Shown here: positions 56,317 through 64,000 of the stretch, one piece after another | Position numbering within the stretch: position 1 is the stretch's first letter | How the letters are laid out: the number at the start of each line of letters is the position of its first letter | From: Flavobacteriales bacterium | GTDB taxonomy: Bacteria; Bacteroidota; Bacteroidia; Flavobacteriales_F; PHOS-HE28 | Direction: 5' to 3' | NCBI GenBank assembly: GCA_016710965.1 | Contig: JADJTW010000003.1 | Span: forward strand, 186,001-250,000 | DNA length: 64,000 bases | Translations under genes and position numbers: made by a program | The notes under the pieces: model-generated | Told to the model about the DNA's origin: nothing | The model's input: the letters and a program-made list of their open reading frames with translations, nothing else | The model's database searches: none

Positions 56317-58569
56317 CTATTGTTTGATGAAGGTTGTGCTCATCACCTCGCCGTTGACGCCGATCACACGCAGCGCATAGGCGCCAGGCGCCAGTCTCGA
56401 CACATCAAGCACTGCTTTGGCCCGCTCGTTCAGCACGACGCGGCCATCGCTTGCAACAACAAGCATGGTGCTGCCTGGATCCATGTGCCCGATGATGTTG
56501 AGCATGCCTCTCGTTGGGTTGGGCATTAAGAGCATCTGCTCCTGCTCATGCGCGTGCATTCCTGTACTGAACTCCGCCACCAGCACGCTGGGCTCCGTGA
56601 TCACCGGCTCATTGAAATCGAAGAAGATGTTGGCGGTGTTCTCGATCACGGTGCCAGGAAACAGTGGAGGTCGCGGACGAATCCGGAAGGACACGAAGCC
56701 ATGGCTCGCCGCTTCGTTCACGTTGCTGTCCGGAAGGAGTATGTCGAAGAACCGGAACTTCAAGGTGCCTTGATCCCTGAGTTGCCATGTAAATGCGTGC
56801 GACGCAGCACCGATCTCGAGCGTGGCCGGGTCCAGCGTTGCAGGCAGCGTGTCGGTGACGATCACATGGAAGGCCGTATCCGTTCCCGTGTTCTGGAAGC
56901 GGATGGTGTAGTCGATCCACTCGTCCTGGTTGATGAAGTAGAGCGCATCGCTCGCCCTCGTGCTGGTGACCGCGAGCTTGTCATTCGGGTCGAAGCTGCC
57001 GGTGACGGTTTGTTGGATCGTCGCCGTGTTGTTCGTGGGATCCGCATCAGCATTGACCGTGGTGACGCTTGCCGTGGTGATCAGGTCGGTGCCGATCAAG
57101 CCGACATCAGGCGGGACTTGGAACAGCACCTGGACGGACCGCTGTTGGAACGGCGTGAACTCCGGCTGATCCCACGTGAGCGTGTTCCCGGAAACGGTGT
57201 TTGGTGGTGGTTCGGCACTGATTAAGCCCAACACTGGGTCGAAGTCCATGGTGATGGTGACCGCACCGCTGGCTGCCGGTGTCAAGTTGCGGGCACTGAG
57301 ACCAAGATGGTACTCGAAGCCGGGTCGCGCAGGACCGCTGGCGAGTGCGATGCGCGCATCCAACGGCACCAACGAAATGGAAGCCATATCCACCGTGGTC
57401 GTGTTCCCTGCAATGGTGAAGGGGATCGGCGCATTGATGCAATGTTCCTCGACCACAGCACTCAGGAGTTCCGCGGTGTAATTGCCGTTGAATAGTCCCG
57501 CATCATACTGTCCGCTATTGTTCGTATTCGTGTAGACCGGGCCGGGCTGCACTTCGATCACCACATCCGGCACACCGGCTTCAGTACTTTGCCAGGAGCA
57601 ATCCAGGTTGTCATCCATGAACACCCGACCCTGCACAGTGCCGCAGGTGGGGCCAAGGTTGGGGATGGTGAATGAGACCGAACCATAACAACCATACGGA
57701 AAGCCTTGGTCACCGGGCGACGCGAAAAGGAGGTTGCCGGACACGAAGAACGAATCCACACCAGGGTACAAATTCTCCAGTGTGACGATCGTCGTTCCAT
57801 CAAGGATCTGAACCAGTGGACTTTCAGCAGGCCAGTAGGCGCCACCAAGCCACGGCCGCAACCACCCTTGCCCTACCCCGTTGTTGAGCGCTATGGTCAC
57901 ACTACCAGTTGGCGCGTTGGAACAAGAGCCCTGCACATCCAGTACGGTCATGTCCGGGACCACTACGGGCGGCGGTACGCTGTATGGCTCCTGAACAACG
58001 CATTGCCCACCGGGGAAGGTGTAGGTGATCGTGACCACACCGGAAGGAGCAGTGGGTCGGAACCACCAAATACCGATCCCTTGGAACTGAGCTTCCGGCT
58101 CCGCGAACAGATCCGCTCCTGTCACTTCCACCAGCACGTTGCTTCCAGGTCCCAGTTGCCCCCCGCCCCCGACGTACACCTTCAAATAGGGAAGTTCACC
58201 GGCCACGTATGGGAACACCCACAAATAGTCCGGTCCCCACATCGCGTCAACATTGAGGTATACGGTCTGTTCAGCCATCGCTGCCAAGGCATCGGTCACC
58301 ACCACCTTGTAGTCGAAGCCGCCTGGCAACTCCTGGATGTTCACACCGCAATCCAGGCAATAGGCCTCGGGTGTACCACCCACGATGCGATACCAATCGT
58401 ATTGGTACGGCTCCGTTCCGCCCGAAGCGCTGGCCTCCAGCATGCCAACGGATTGCCCGCAGATGTCCGTTTGGATCACTTGAAGGTTCGCAGTGAGTGC
58501 GGGCGATGCTTCAGTACCCAACAACAGTAAGCCGGCCAAGGCGGGGCGCATGGAAAGCATGTTCATCAT
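56317..58569 (-). CDS. Array copy E: T9SS surface protein
   Basis: A 750-residue paralog, with signal peptide MMNMLSMRPALAGLLLLGTEASP. The SprB-like repeat (GGTEPYQYDWYRIVGG) is less regular. The unique region contains a Cys pair (YCLDCGVN), and the beta domain is CGTVQGRVFMDDNLDCSWQSTEAG. The conserved half carries GPARPGFEYHLGLSARN, FDPNDK, EWIDYTIRFQNTGTDTAF, DPATLEIGAASHAFTWQLRDQGTLKFRF and DSNVNEAASH (subtype 2). The sorting domain is LLMPNPTRGMLNIIG and ends STTFIKQ. It starts 6 bp after the remnant F ends. Confidence 0.82.
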   Translation of the reverse strand: MMNMLSMRPALAGLLLLGTEASPALTANLQVIQTDICGQSVGMLEASASGGTEPYQYDWYRIVGGTPEAYCLDCGVNIQELPGGFDYKVVVTDALAAMAEQTVYLNVDAMWGPDYLWVFPYVAGELPYLKVYVGGGGQLGPGSNVLVEVTGADLFAEPEAQFQGIGIWWFRPTAPSGVVTITYTFPGGQCVVQEPYSVPPPVVVPDMTVLDVQGSCSNAPTGSVTIALNNGVGQGWLRPWLGGAYWPAESPLVQILDGTTIVTLENLYPGVDSFFVSGNLLFASPGDQGFPYGCYGSVSFTIPNLGPTCGTVQGRVFMDDNLDCSWQSTEAGVPDVVIEVQPGPVYTNTNNSGQYDAGLFNGNYTAELLSAVVEEHCINAPIPFTIAGNTTTVDMASISLVPLDARIALASGPARPGFEYHLGLSARNLTPAASGAVTITMDFDPVLGLISAEPPPNTVSGNTLTWDQPEFTPFQQRSVQVLFQVPPDVGLIGTDLITTASVTTVNADADPTNNTATIQQTVTGSFDPNDKLAVTSTRASDALYFINQDEWIDYTIRFQNTGTDTAFHVIVTDTLPATLDPATLEIGAASHAFTWQLRDQGTLKFRFFDILLPDSNVNEAASHGFVSFRIRPRPPLFPGTVIENTANIFFDFNEPVITEPSVLVAEFSTGMHAHEQEQMLLMPNPTRGMLNIIGHMDPGSTMLVVASDGRVVLNERAKAVLDVSRLAPGAYALRVIGVNGEVMSTTFIKQ

Positions 58570-58575
58570 GGCAGG

Positions 58576-60695
58576 TTATTGTTTCACAAGGCGAGAGACC
58601 TTCCGTAGGCCCGATCCTTCTATGTATTCGAGCACGTAGGGGCCGGAGGAGAGCTCCGTGACATCCAGCACGATGTTCGGGCCGACCACCCTTTTCTGCA
58701 ACACTGCACGGCCATCCATCGTCATGATCCGCAACTGACCTCCAGCGGATCCATGGCCTCCCATCATCACCGTAAGTAAATCACTGGCGGGATTAGGTCG
58801 TAGCACCAAGGGATCTTCCATCAACTCCGACACGTCCGTGCTGAACTCCGCCGTCAACACGCTCGGCTCGGTGATCACCGGCGGGTTGAAGTCGAAGTAG
58901 ATGTTGGCGGTGTTCTCGATCGTGGTGCCGGGAACGAGCGGCTGCGACGGCCGGATGCGCAAGCTCACGAAGCCGTGGCTGCGTGGCTCGTTCACGTTGC
59001 TGTCCGGCAACTGGACGTTGTTGAACGCATACCGCAGCACGTTCCCATCGCGGATCGAAAGCATGTTGAAAGCCGTGTCCGTGCCCGTGTTCTGGAAGCG
59101 GATGGTATAGTCGATCCACTGGTCCACATCGATGTAGTAGAGCGCATCACTGTAGCCGGAACTCGTGTGCGCCAGCTTGTCGTTGGGGTCGTACGCACCG
59201 GTCACGAGCACGGGCAGCAGCACAGTGTTGTTGGTGGTATTCGCGTCAGCATTCGCGGTGGTGACGGTGGCCGAGTTGTTCAAGGTGGTCCCCAGCAACC
59301 CGATGTCGGGCGGCACTTGCAGGTACACATGCACCGTGCGCTCTTGGAATGCGTTCAGCGAGGTCTGATTCCATGTCACGGTATTCCCGGCGACGCTTCC
59401 GTTGGGGCTTGAACTCACGTAGGAGAGCAACGGGTCGAAGGTGAACACCGTGGAGGTGGTGCCCGTTGCAACAGGCGTGAGGTTGGCGATCTCCAACGCC
59501 ACGTGGAACTGGAAGCCTGGCCGCGCGGGACTGTTCGCTCCAGTGATCATGGCATCCAAGGGTACGAGGCTTGTGTCCGGGTGATCGATCCCCGTGACGT
59601 TCCCCGTGAGGTCGAAGGGGATCGGTACACCTGCGCAATGCTCATCGAGGATCGCGCCTGGTGTTCCACGGTGTAGTTGCCCAGCGGCAGGTCGATCGAA
59701 TACACGCCGTTGGCATTGGTCAGTGTATAGTACGGACCGGGAAGGATCTCCAGCAACGCTCCTGGTACGAAGGGTTCATTGCCTGGCGTGCAATTCTCAT
59801 TGTCGTCCACGAACACGCTGCCGCTCATGTTCGCGCAGCCGTTGCCCGGATCAGGAACGGTGAACAATACCGAATCGGCGCATCCGAATCCCGGTGACCA
59901 GATGTTCTGATCCGTATAGTGCCCGATCCAACGATCACCTGCTGCAAGGCCCGTGGCAGTGAAGGTGCCTACGTAAAAGCCCACGTAGTTCGTAGCGGAC
60001 GGTTGGCTCCGGTCACGTACACCTGGGTCATCTGCGAGTGCCCTTCCAAACCGGTCTGGTAGGTCACCGTTCCGTTGTTGCTGCCGGAGCAGGCGCCTTG
60101 CACATCCAGTATGGTCACTTCGGGCCACTCCAACGGCCAGCCACTCCAACCGTTGATGGTACCGGTGCAACCATTCCCATCCTCGAAGCTGAACGTGTAC
60201 GCCTGCCCATAACCGTTGGTGGGAAAGAACTGCGTCGTGTACAATAACATCCAGTTGGTCTCCGGGCTGGGCATCAGTTCCATCATCGGTGCACCGTCCA
60301 TGTAGTAGGGAGGTGGGCCGGGGATCATGGTCGGTGTCGTCGATGGGTTGATGGTGACCGTGGACCAACCCCTGGCACAAGCCCGGCTCGTTGGGATACC
60401 CCGTTGTGACCACGTAGGGCTGGCTCGTGATGGTGACCTGATCGGTGGCCTGGTCGCTGTTCGCATCGGTCACCGTTACCGAGTAGGTGCCGGGCGCCAG
60501 GTTGGCGATCAGCGACGTGGTCTCGCCACCCGGGCTCCAGAGGTAGGTGTATGGCCCGACACCGCCGCTAGCGCTGGCGTAAATGCTGCCATTCGCATAC
60601 GCGCAAGTCGGCTGGTTATCCACGCCAATGCTCACGGTCAGCCGCGTTGGCAGCGGAGCTGCAGGCGAAGAGGACAAGGGTCAGAATTGCTTCAT
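58576..60695 (-). pseudogene. Array copy F: frameshifted T9SS surface protein
   Basis: Paralog broken by at least five frameshifts. The ATG at 60695 overlaps the true stop of copy G (ATGA) but reads MKQF then stop; the signal peptide (LTLVLFACSSAANA) is in another frame, and a second shift near 60640 returns to the frame of SIGVDNQPTCAYANGS. Further shifts occur near 60375, near 60000 and near 59665. The C-terminal part from 59559 to 58576 is one open frame of 327 residues with PARPGFQFHVALEIANL, YDPNDK, QWIDYTIRFQNTGTDTAF and a sorting domain ending SRLVKQ. It is subtype 2 (DSNVNE), but about 25 residues normally between TDTAF and GNVLRYAF-like GTLKFYF are missing, in frame. Either decay or a consensus error. 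Confidence 0.75.
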
Positions 60696-60779
60696 GGGTT
60701 CTGTTTGACCAGCACTGTCCGATCCGTTGTTCCATCCGATCGGTGAACGAGCAGCACGTAACTGCCCGCAGCAACATCA

Positions 60780-62918
60780 TCAAGTTCGATGCGCGCGCGT
60801 ACCTGTCAGTGTGCGGTTCCAGGATCTCCCGGCCGTCGAGGGCCATGACCGACACGCGGTGAATGGCCGCTCCCTCACCAGCACGTCAATGCCATCGGTG
60901 GTGGGGTTCGGGTAAGCCGAGAGCTGTCGCTTTGATTCAACCGAAGGCTGCCCAATGGAAGTGGAGAACTCCGCCACCAGCACGCTCGGCTCGGTGATCA
61001 CCGGCGGGTTGTAGTCGAAGTAGATGTTGGCGATGTTCTCGATCACGGTGCCGGGCAGCAATGGCAATTGTGGCCAGATGCGGAAGGAGACGAAGCCATG
61101 GCTCGCCACTTCGTCTGTCGTGCTATCAGGAAGGGCGATGCCGGTGAAGCGCCATTCCACTACCCTCCCGGGCTTGAACCGGATGCTGAACCCATGCGAT
61201 GCCGCACCCTGCTCGAACGTGGCCATGTCCAGCCATGCTGAAAGCGTATCGGTGATCACAACTGTGAAGGCCGTATCCGTTCCCGTATTCTGGAAACGGA
61301 TCGTGTAGTCGATCCATTCGTCCTGAGCGATGAAGTACTGCGAAGCGCTTTGGCCGCTGCTCGTGCGAGCCAACTTGTCGTTGGGGTCGTAGCTGCCCGT
61401 GATCACATCGTTCCAAGTTGCCATGTTGTTGGCTGCATCGGCTTCTGTGAACGATTGCGCCGCTTCGAGAACATGCGTGATGGCGGTTCCGAGCAGTCCG
61501 GGTTCGGGTGGAACCTGCAGTGCGACGGAGAAGTCGAGCATGTCAAAGCCGACCATCGGCGCCAGGTCGCTCCACGTGATCAGGTTTCCCGCCACGCTTG
61601 TTGGTGTCGGCACGGCGCCGATGAACGACAGCGATGGATCGAAGGTGAACGTGACATCCAAGGTTGAAGAAAGCTGCCCGCTCATGTTGCGCACCTGCCC
61701 CTGCACTTGATGAACGAATCCCGGCCTGGCCGGACCAGCTGAAATGAACGTCTCCAGATCCAAGGGGCTCAGGCTGCTGTCCGCCAGGTCTAGCACCGCC
61801 AGCGGAACAGGAACGGTCAAGTCGAATGGGACTGGCGAAGAGGATGGGCAAAGCGGATAGAGATCGGATCCGCTCGGCGCCAGGGTGTATGAACCGAGCG
61901 GAAGATTCCGGGAGTACTCCCCGTGCGTACTGGTGATGGCCAGTTCCGACCCGGGCTCGATGTTCAGAACCCTGAAGGGCACTCCGGGATCGTTCGCACC
62001 CTGTGCGCAATCCTGGTCATGATCAATGAACAAGGTGCCTGAAACATTGCCGCATGCCGAACCGAGGTCCTCGATCAAGAAAGGAATGATCTCCGCGCAC
62101 AATGATGGCAATCCTGGTGTGCCAGCGATCCGCCGGTATTCATAGGTACCAGGTGCCAATTCAGAATAGCGGAGCATGTTGCCACCGAGGAATTGATAGC
62201 CCACTTGCAAGGTGATGTCCACACCGTTCTGCCACAGCGACAGCCAATTCCCGCCACCATCGAACCACGCCGGGTTGATCCAGACCTCGATCGCTCCATT
62301 CGCCCCACCGCCGCACGCTCCTTCAATCGAGGTTATCTCCGATGGATAGGCCGGGTTGATCAAGGTGTCAATGAAGCTGCCGCTCCCAGGGCAACCGAAG
62401 GCGTCCGTCACGGTGTAGTCATACACGGTACCGTAACAGAAATCCGTGAAAACAGGCATGCCTAAGAAGTTGGCGTAGAAGGTGACGGATGGGTCCGACC
62501 ACGTCACGGTGTATGGAGCCGTTCCGTCGAAGAAGTGCATATAGCGGGCTCCGTTGCACGCTCCCGGGCAGGCCACGCCGGTGTGGCCGAACAGATCATC
62601 AACGCCATAACTCACTTGCCCACCGCCGATGCTCGTCAGCCCAGGCTGATTGATCACGGTCACTTGGGCGGTCGCCCATTCACCAAAGAAGTCAGTGACG
62701 GTGAGGCTGTAGGTGCCAGCGCTCACATTAAGGAGTTCCGGACCATCTGACCCGTCGGACCAAGCATACGTGAGTGGTTCCATCGCCGGACCATCGATGT
62801 ACACGGTCACATATCCATTGCCGTTACCGCATGTCTCGGGATAGGGTGTCAACTGGATGTTGAATGCGGATGCACCGGTAGCCAAGGTGCATGATGCGAG
62901 AAGGCAGAAAGCACGCAT
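60780..62918 (-). CDS. Array copy G: T9SS surface protein, C-terminus frameshifted
   Basis: As read, 712 residues: signal peptide MRAFCLLASCTLATGASA, SprB-like repeat (GPAMEPLTYAWSDGSDGPELLNVSAGTYSLTVTD), unique region, beta domain CGNVSGTLFIDHDQDCAQGANDPG, PARPGFVHQVQGQ, YDPNDK, EWIDYTIRFQNTGTDTAF, DMATFEQGAASH, GRVVEWRF, DSTTDE (subtype 1). The sorting domain starts AYPNPTTDGIDVLV and then runs into an unrelated frame. The expected ending is spread over two further frames (VSVMALDGREILEPHTDR, then ARIELDDVAAGSYVLLVHRSDG...VLVKQNP) and stops at 60694-60692, so two frameshifts near 60870 and 60815 separate it from its end. The mid-domain looks subtype-2-like (QVPPEPGLLGTAI). Confidence 0.78.
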   Translation of the reverse strand: MRAFCLLASCTLATGASAFNIQLTPYPETCGNGNGYVTVYIDGPAMEPLTYAWSDGSDGPELLNVSAGTYSLTVTDFFGEWATAQVTVINQPGLTSIGGGQVSYGVDDLFGHTGVACPGACNGARYMHFFDGTAPYTVTWSDPSVTFYANFLGMPVFTDFCYGTVYDYTVTDAFGCPGSGSFIDTLINPAYPSEITSIEGACGGGANGAIEVWINPAWFDGGGNWLSLWQNGVDITLQVGYQFLGGNMLRYSELAPGTYEYRRIAGTPGLPSLCAEIIPFLIEDLGSACGNVSGTLFIDHDQDCAQGANDPGVPFRVLNIEPGSELAITSTHGEYSRNLPLGSYTLAPSGSDLYPLCPSSSPVPFDLTVPVPLAVLDLADSSLSPLDLETFISAGPARPGFVHQVQGQVRNMSGQLSSTLDVTFTFDPSLSFIGAVPTPTSVAGNLITWSDLAPMVGFDMLDFSVALQVPPEPGLLGTAITHVLEAAQSFTEADAANNMATWNDVITGSYDPNDKLARTSSGQSASQYFIAQDEWIDYTIRFQNTGTDTAFTVVITDTLSAWLDMATFEQGAASHGFSIRFKPGRVVEWRFTGIALPDSTTDEVASHGFVSFRIWPQLPLLPGTVIENIANIYFDYNPPVITEPSVLVAEFSTSIGQPSVESKRQLSAYPNPTTDGIDVLVRERPFTACRSWPSTAGRSWNRTLTGTRAHRT

Positions 62919-62921
62919 GGT

Positions 62922-64000
62922 TCAGAGTTTAAGAAAGCGCTCGCGTACGGCGTTTCCGTTCGTCATTGTAGCGATGAGCAGGTACGCGCCTGCTTTCAGC
63001 GTAGAGACGTCGATGGCGGCTGTGGATGAACGGACCGTTCGCTGGGTCACATCGCGGCCATCCGCCGCGACGATCCGTACCGAGCGTATCTCGATGGGCG
63101 AGACGACATTCAGCTGATCGATGACAGGCACCGGAGAAAGCAGCAAGCTCGTTGTGCCCTCCTCTCCCACCCCCGTACTGAACTCCGCCACCAGCACGCT
63201 CGGCTCGGTGATCACCGGCGGGTTGAAGTCGAAGTAGATGTTGGCGATGTTCTCGATCGTGGTACCGGGAACGAGCGGCTGCGACGGCCGGATGCGGAAG
63301 CCCACGAAGCCATGGCTGTGAGGCTCGTTCACGTTACTGTCGGGCAGCAGGATATTAGGGAAGTAGAACTTCAGGGTGCCAGCATCGCGCAACTCCCACG
63401 TGAAGTTGTGCGAGGCTGCGCCGATGATCAGGGTGGCCGGATCGAGGTACGCTGGCAGCGTGTCCGTGATCACTACATGGAATGCGGTATCCGTTCCGGT
63501 GTTCTGGAAACGGATGGTGTAGTCGATCCACTCGTCCTGGTTGATCTGCCATAATTCGGTGCTGCCACTACTGGTGTATGCCAGCTTGTCGTTGGGGTCG
63601 TAGGCACCGGTTATGGTGCGCAGGTTGGTGGCGCTGTTGTTGGCCAAGTTGCCATCGGTGTTGGCGGTGCTTACGCTGACGGTGGCCACCAGTTCATAGC
63701 CCAGCAGTCCCACATCGGGCGGCACTTGGAAGCGGATGGTGTAACTGCGCGACTGCCATGCCGTGAGTTGGGCTTGGTTCCACGTGATGGTGTTGCCGCT
63801 TACACTGCTGGGGGTGGGCGTGGCGGAGAGGTAAGTAAGCGTGGGGTCGTAGGTGAAGGAGACCGAGGTGGCCCCGCTGGCCGGTGGTGTCAGGTTGCGC
63901 ACGTTGATGGCGTACTGGAACTCGAAGCCGGGACGTGCGATGCCGCTGCTGAGCGTGGCCTGCACATCAAGCCCCACCAGCGATGTGTCGGGCAGGTTCC
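62922..64000 (-). CDS. Array copy H: T9SS surface protein, 5' part outside window
   Basis: Partial paralog entering from the right edge; about 359 C-terminal residues are in the window. The visible part opens NLPDTSLVGLDVQATLSSGIARPGFEFQYAINVRNL, then the DUF11-like domain (FQVPPDVGLLGYEL), YDPNDK, EWIDYTIRFQNTGTDTAF, DPATLIIGAASHNFTWELRDAGTLKFYF and DSNVNEPHSH (subtype 2), and the sorting domain SPVPVIDQLNVVSP ending RERFLKL. The start codon, signal peptide and unique region lie beyond 64000. The stop is 3 bp before the start of copy G. Confidence 0.82.
   Translation of the reverse strand, partial: NLPDTSLVGLDVQATLSSGIARPGFEFQYAINVRNLTPPASGATSVSFTYDPTLTYLSATPTPSSVSGNTITWNQAQLTAWQSRSYTIRFQVPPDVGLLGYELVATVSVSTANTDGNLANNSATNLRTITGAYDPNDKLAYTSSGSTELWQINQDEWIDYTIRFQNTGTDTAFHVVITDTLPAYLDPATLIIGAASHNFTWELRDAGTLKFYFPNILLPDSNVNEPHSHGFVGFRIRPSQPLVPGTTIENIANIYFDFNPPVITEPSVLVAEFSTGVGEEGTTSLLLSPVPVIDQLNVVSPIEIRSVRIVAADGRDVTQRTVRSSTAAIDVSTLKAGAYLLIATMTNGNAVRERFLKL

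Noticed and set aside
47422..64000. Regularly spaced repeated DNA blocks as a CRISPR or tandem-repeat array
   Set aside because: The blocks are about 2.2 kb apart, inside reading frames, and code for conserved protein parts.

Overview
The window looks like a GC-rich chromosome segment of a Bacteroidota bacterium, most likely from the Flavobacteriales. The evidence is direct. Several secreted proteins end in type A C-terminal sorting domains of the type IX secretion system (T9SS). Promoters carry the Bacteroidota -7 element TAnnTTTG (often TAnnTTCG or TAnnTTGC here), and start codons lack Shine-Dalgarno sequences. The gene content (THX, WbqC, NDH-2, ZapA, RNase Y) also fits. The genus cannot be told from the sequence alone.

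Layout: 1-1189 (minus) holds the 5' part of rny, then zapA and a coiled-coil ZapB-like gene. 1331-4572 (plus) encodes an M23 peptidase, a YiiX-like enzyme and a GDPD lipoprotein. 4569-10450 (minus) is a tightly overlapping polysaccharide operon (two GT4s, a WcaF-like acetyltransferase, a GT2) headed by a T9SS beta-propeller protein. 10479-17405 holds a metallophosphoesterase, HMG-CoA lyase, a GxxExxY cassette, pyrD, uvrB and a beta-lactamase-like hydrolase. 17526-21428 has two paralogous T9SS-secreted serine proteases. 21431-28653 (minus) has YdcF, a vWA membrane protein, fabG, sucD, a broken MFS transporter and NDH-2. 28688-47227 is a housekeeping block: mnmE, wbqC, a crp-like gene, a dehalogenase-like hydrolase, dnaJ-like, ilvE, recQ-mpg-fmt-cupin, hup, trmH, THX, pdxH, yqgE, class IV aminotransferase, gmhB, rhomboid, tRNA-Met and TraB/GumN. 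47422-64000 (minus) is a head-to-tail array of at least eight paralogous T9SS surface proteins that continues past the right edge.

The array is the most unusual region. The eight copies lie in one apparent operon with mostly 3-8 bp gaps. They share near-identical DNA blocks in their 3' halves but have very different N-terminal halves. Two subtypes of the conserved module alternate along the array and one copy looks mosaic. Two neighbouring copies carry a cluster of frameshifts. Other notable points are a -7 element repeatedly placed 4-13 nt before the start codon (near-leaderless mRNAs), an 18-bp perfect palindrome carrying both ndh and mnmE promoters, an in-frame palindromic repeat inside a glycosyltransferase gene, a GxxExxY gene bounded by inverted repeats one of which supplies the end of pyrD, and a THX ribosomal protein with a histone-H1-like tail. 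No gene-free stretch exceeds 300 bases; no CRISPR array or insertion sequence was seen.
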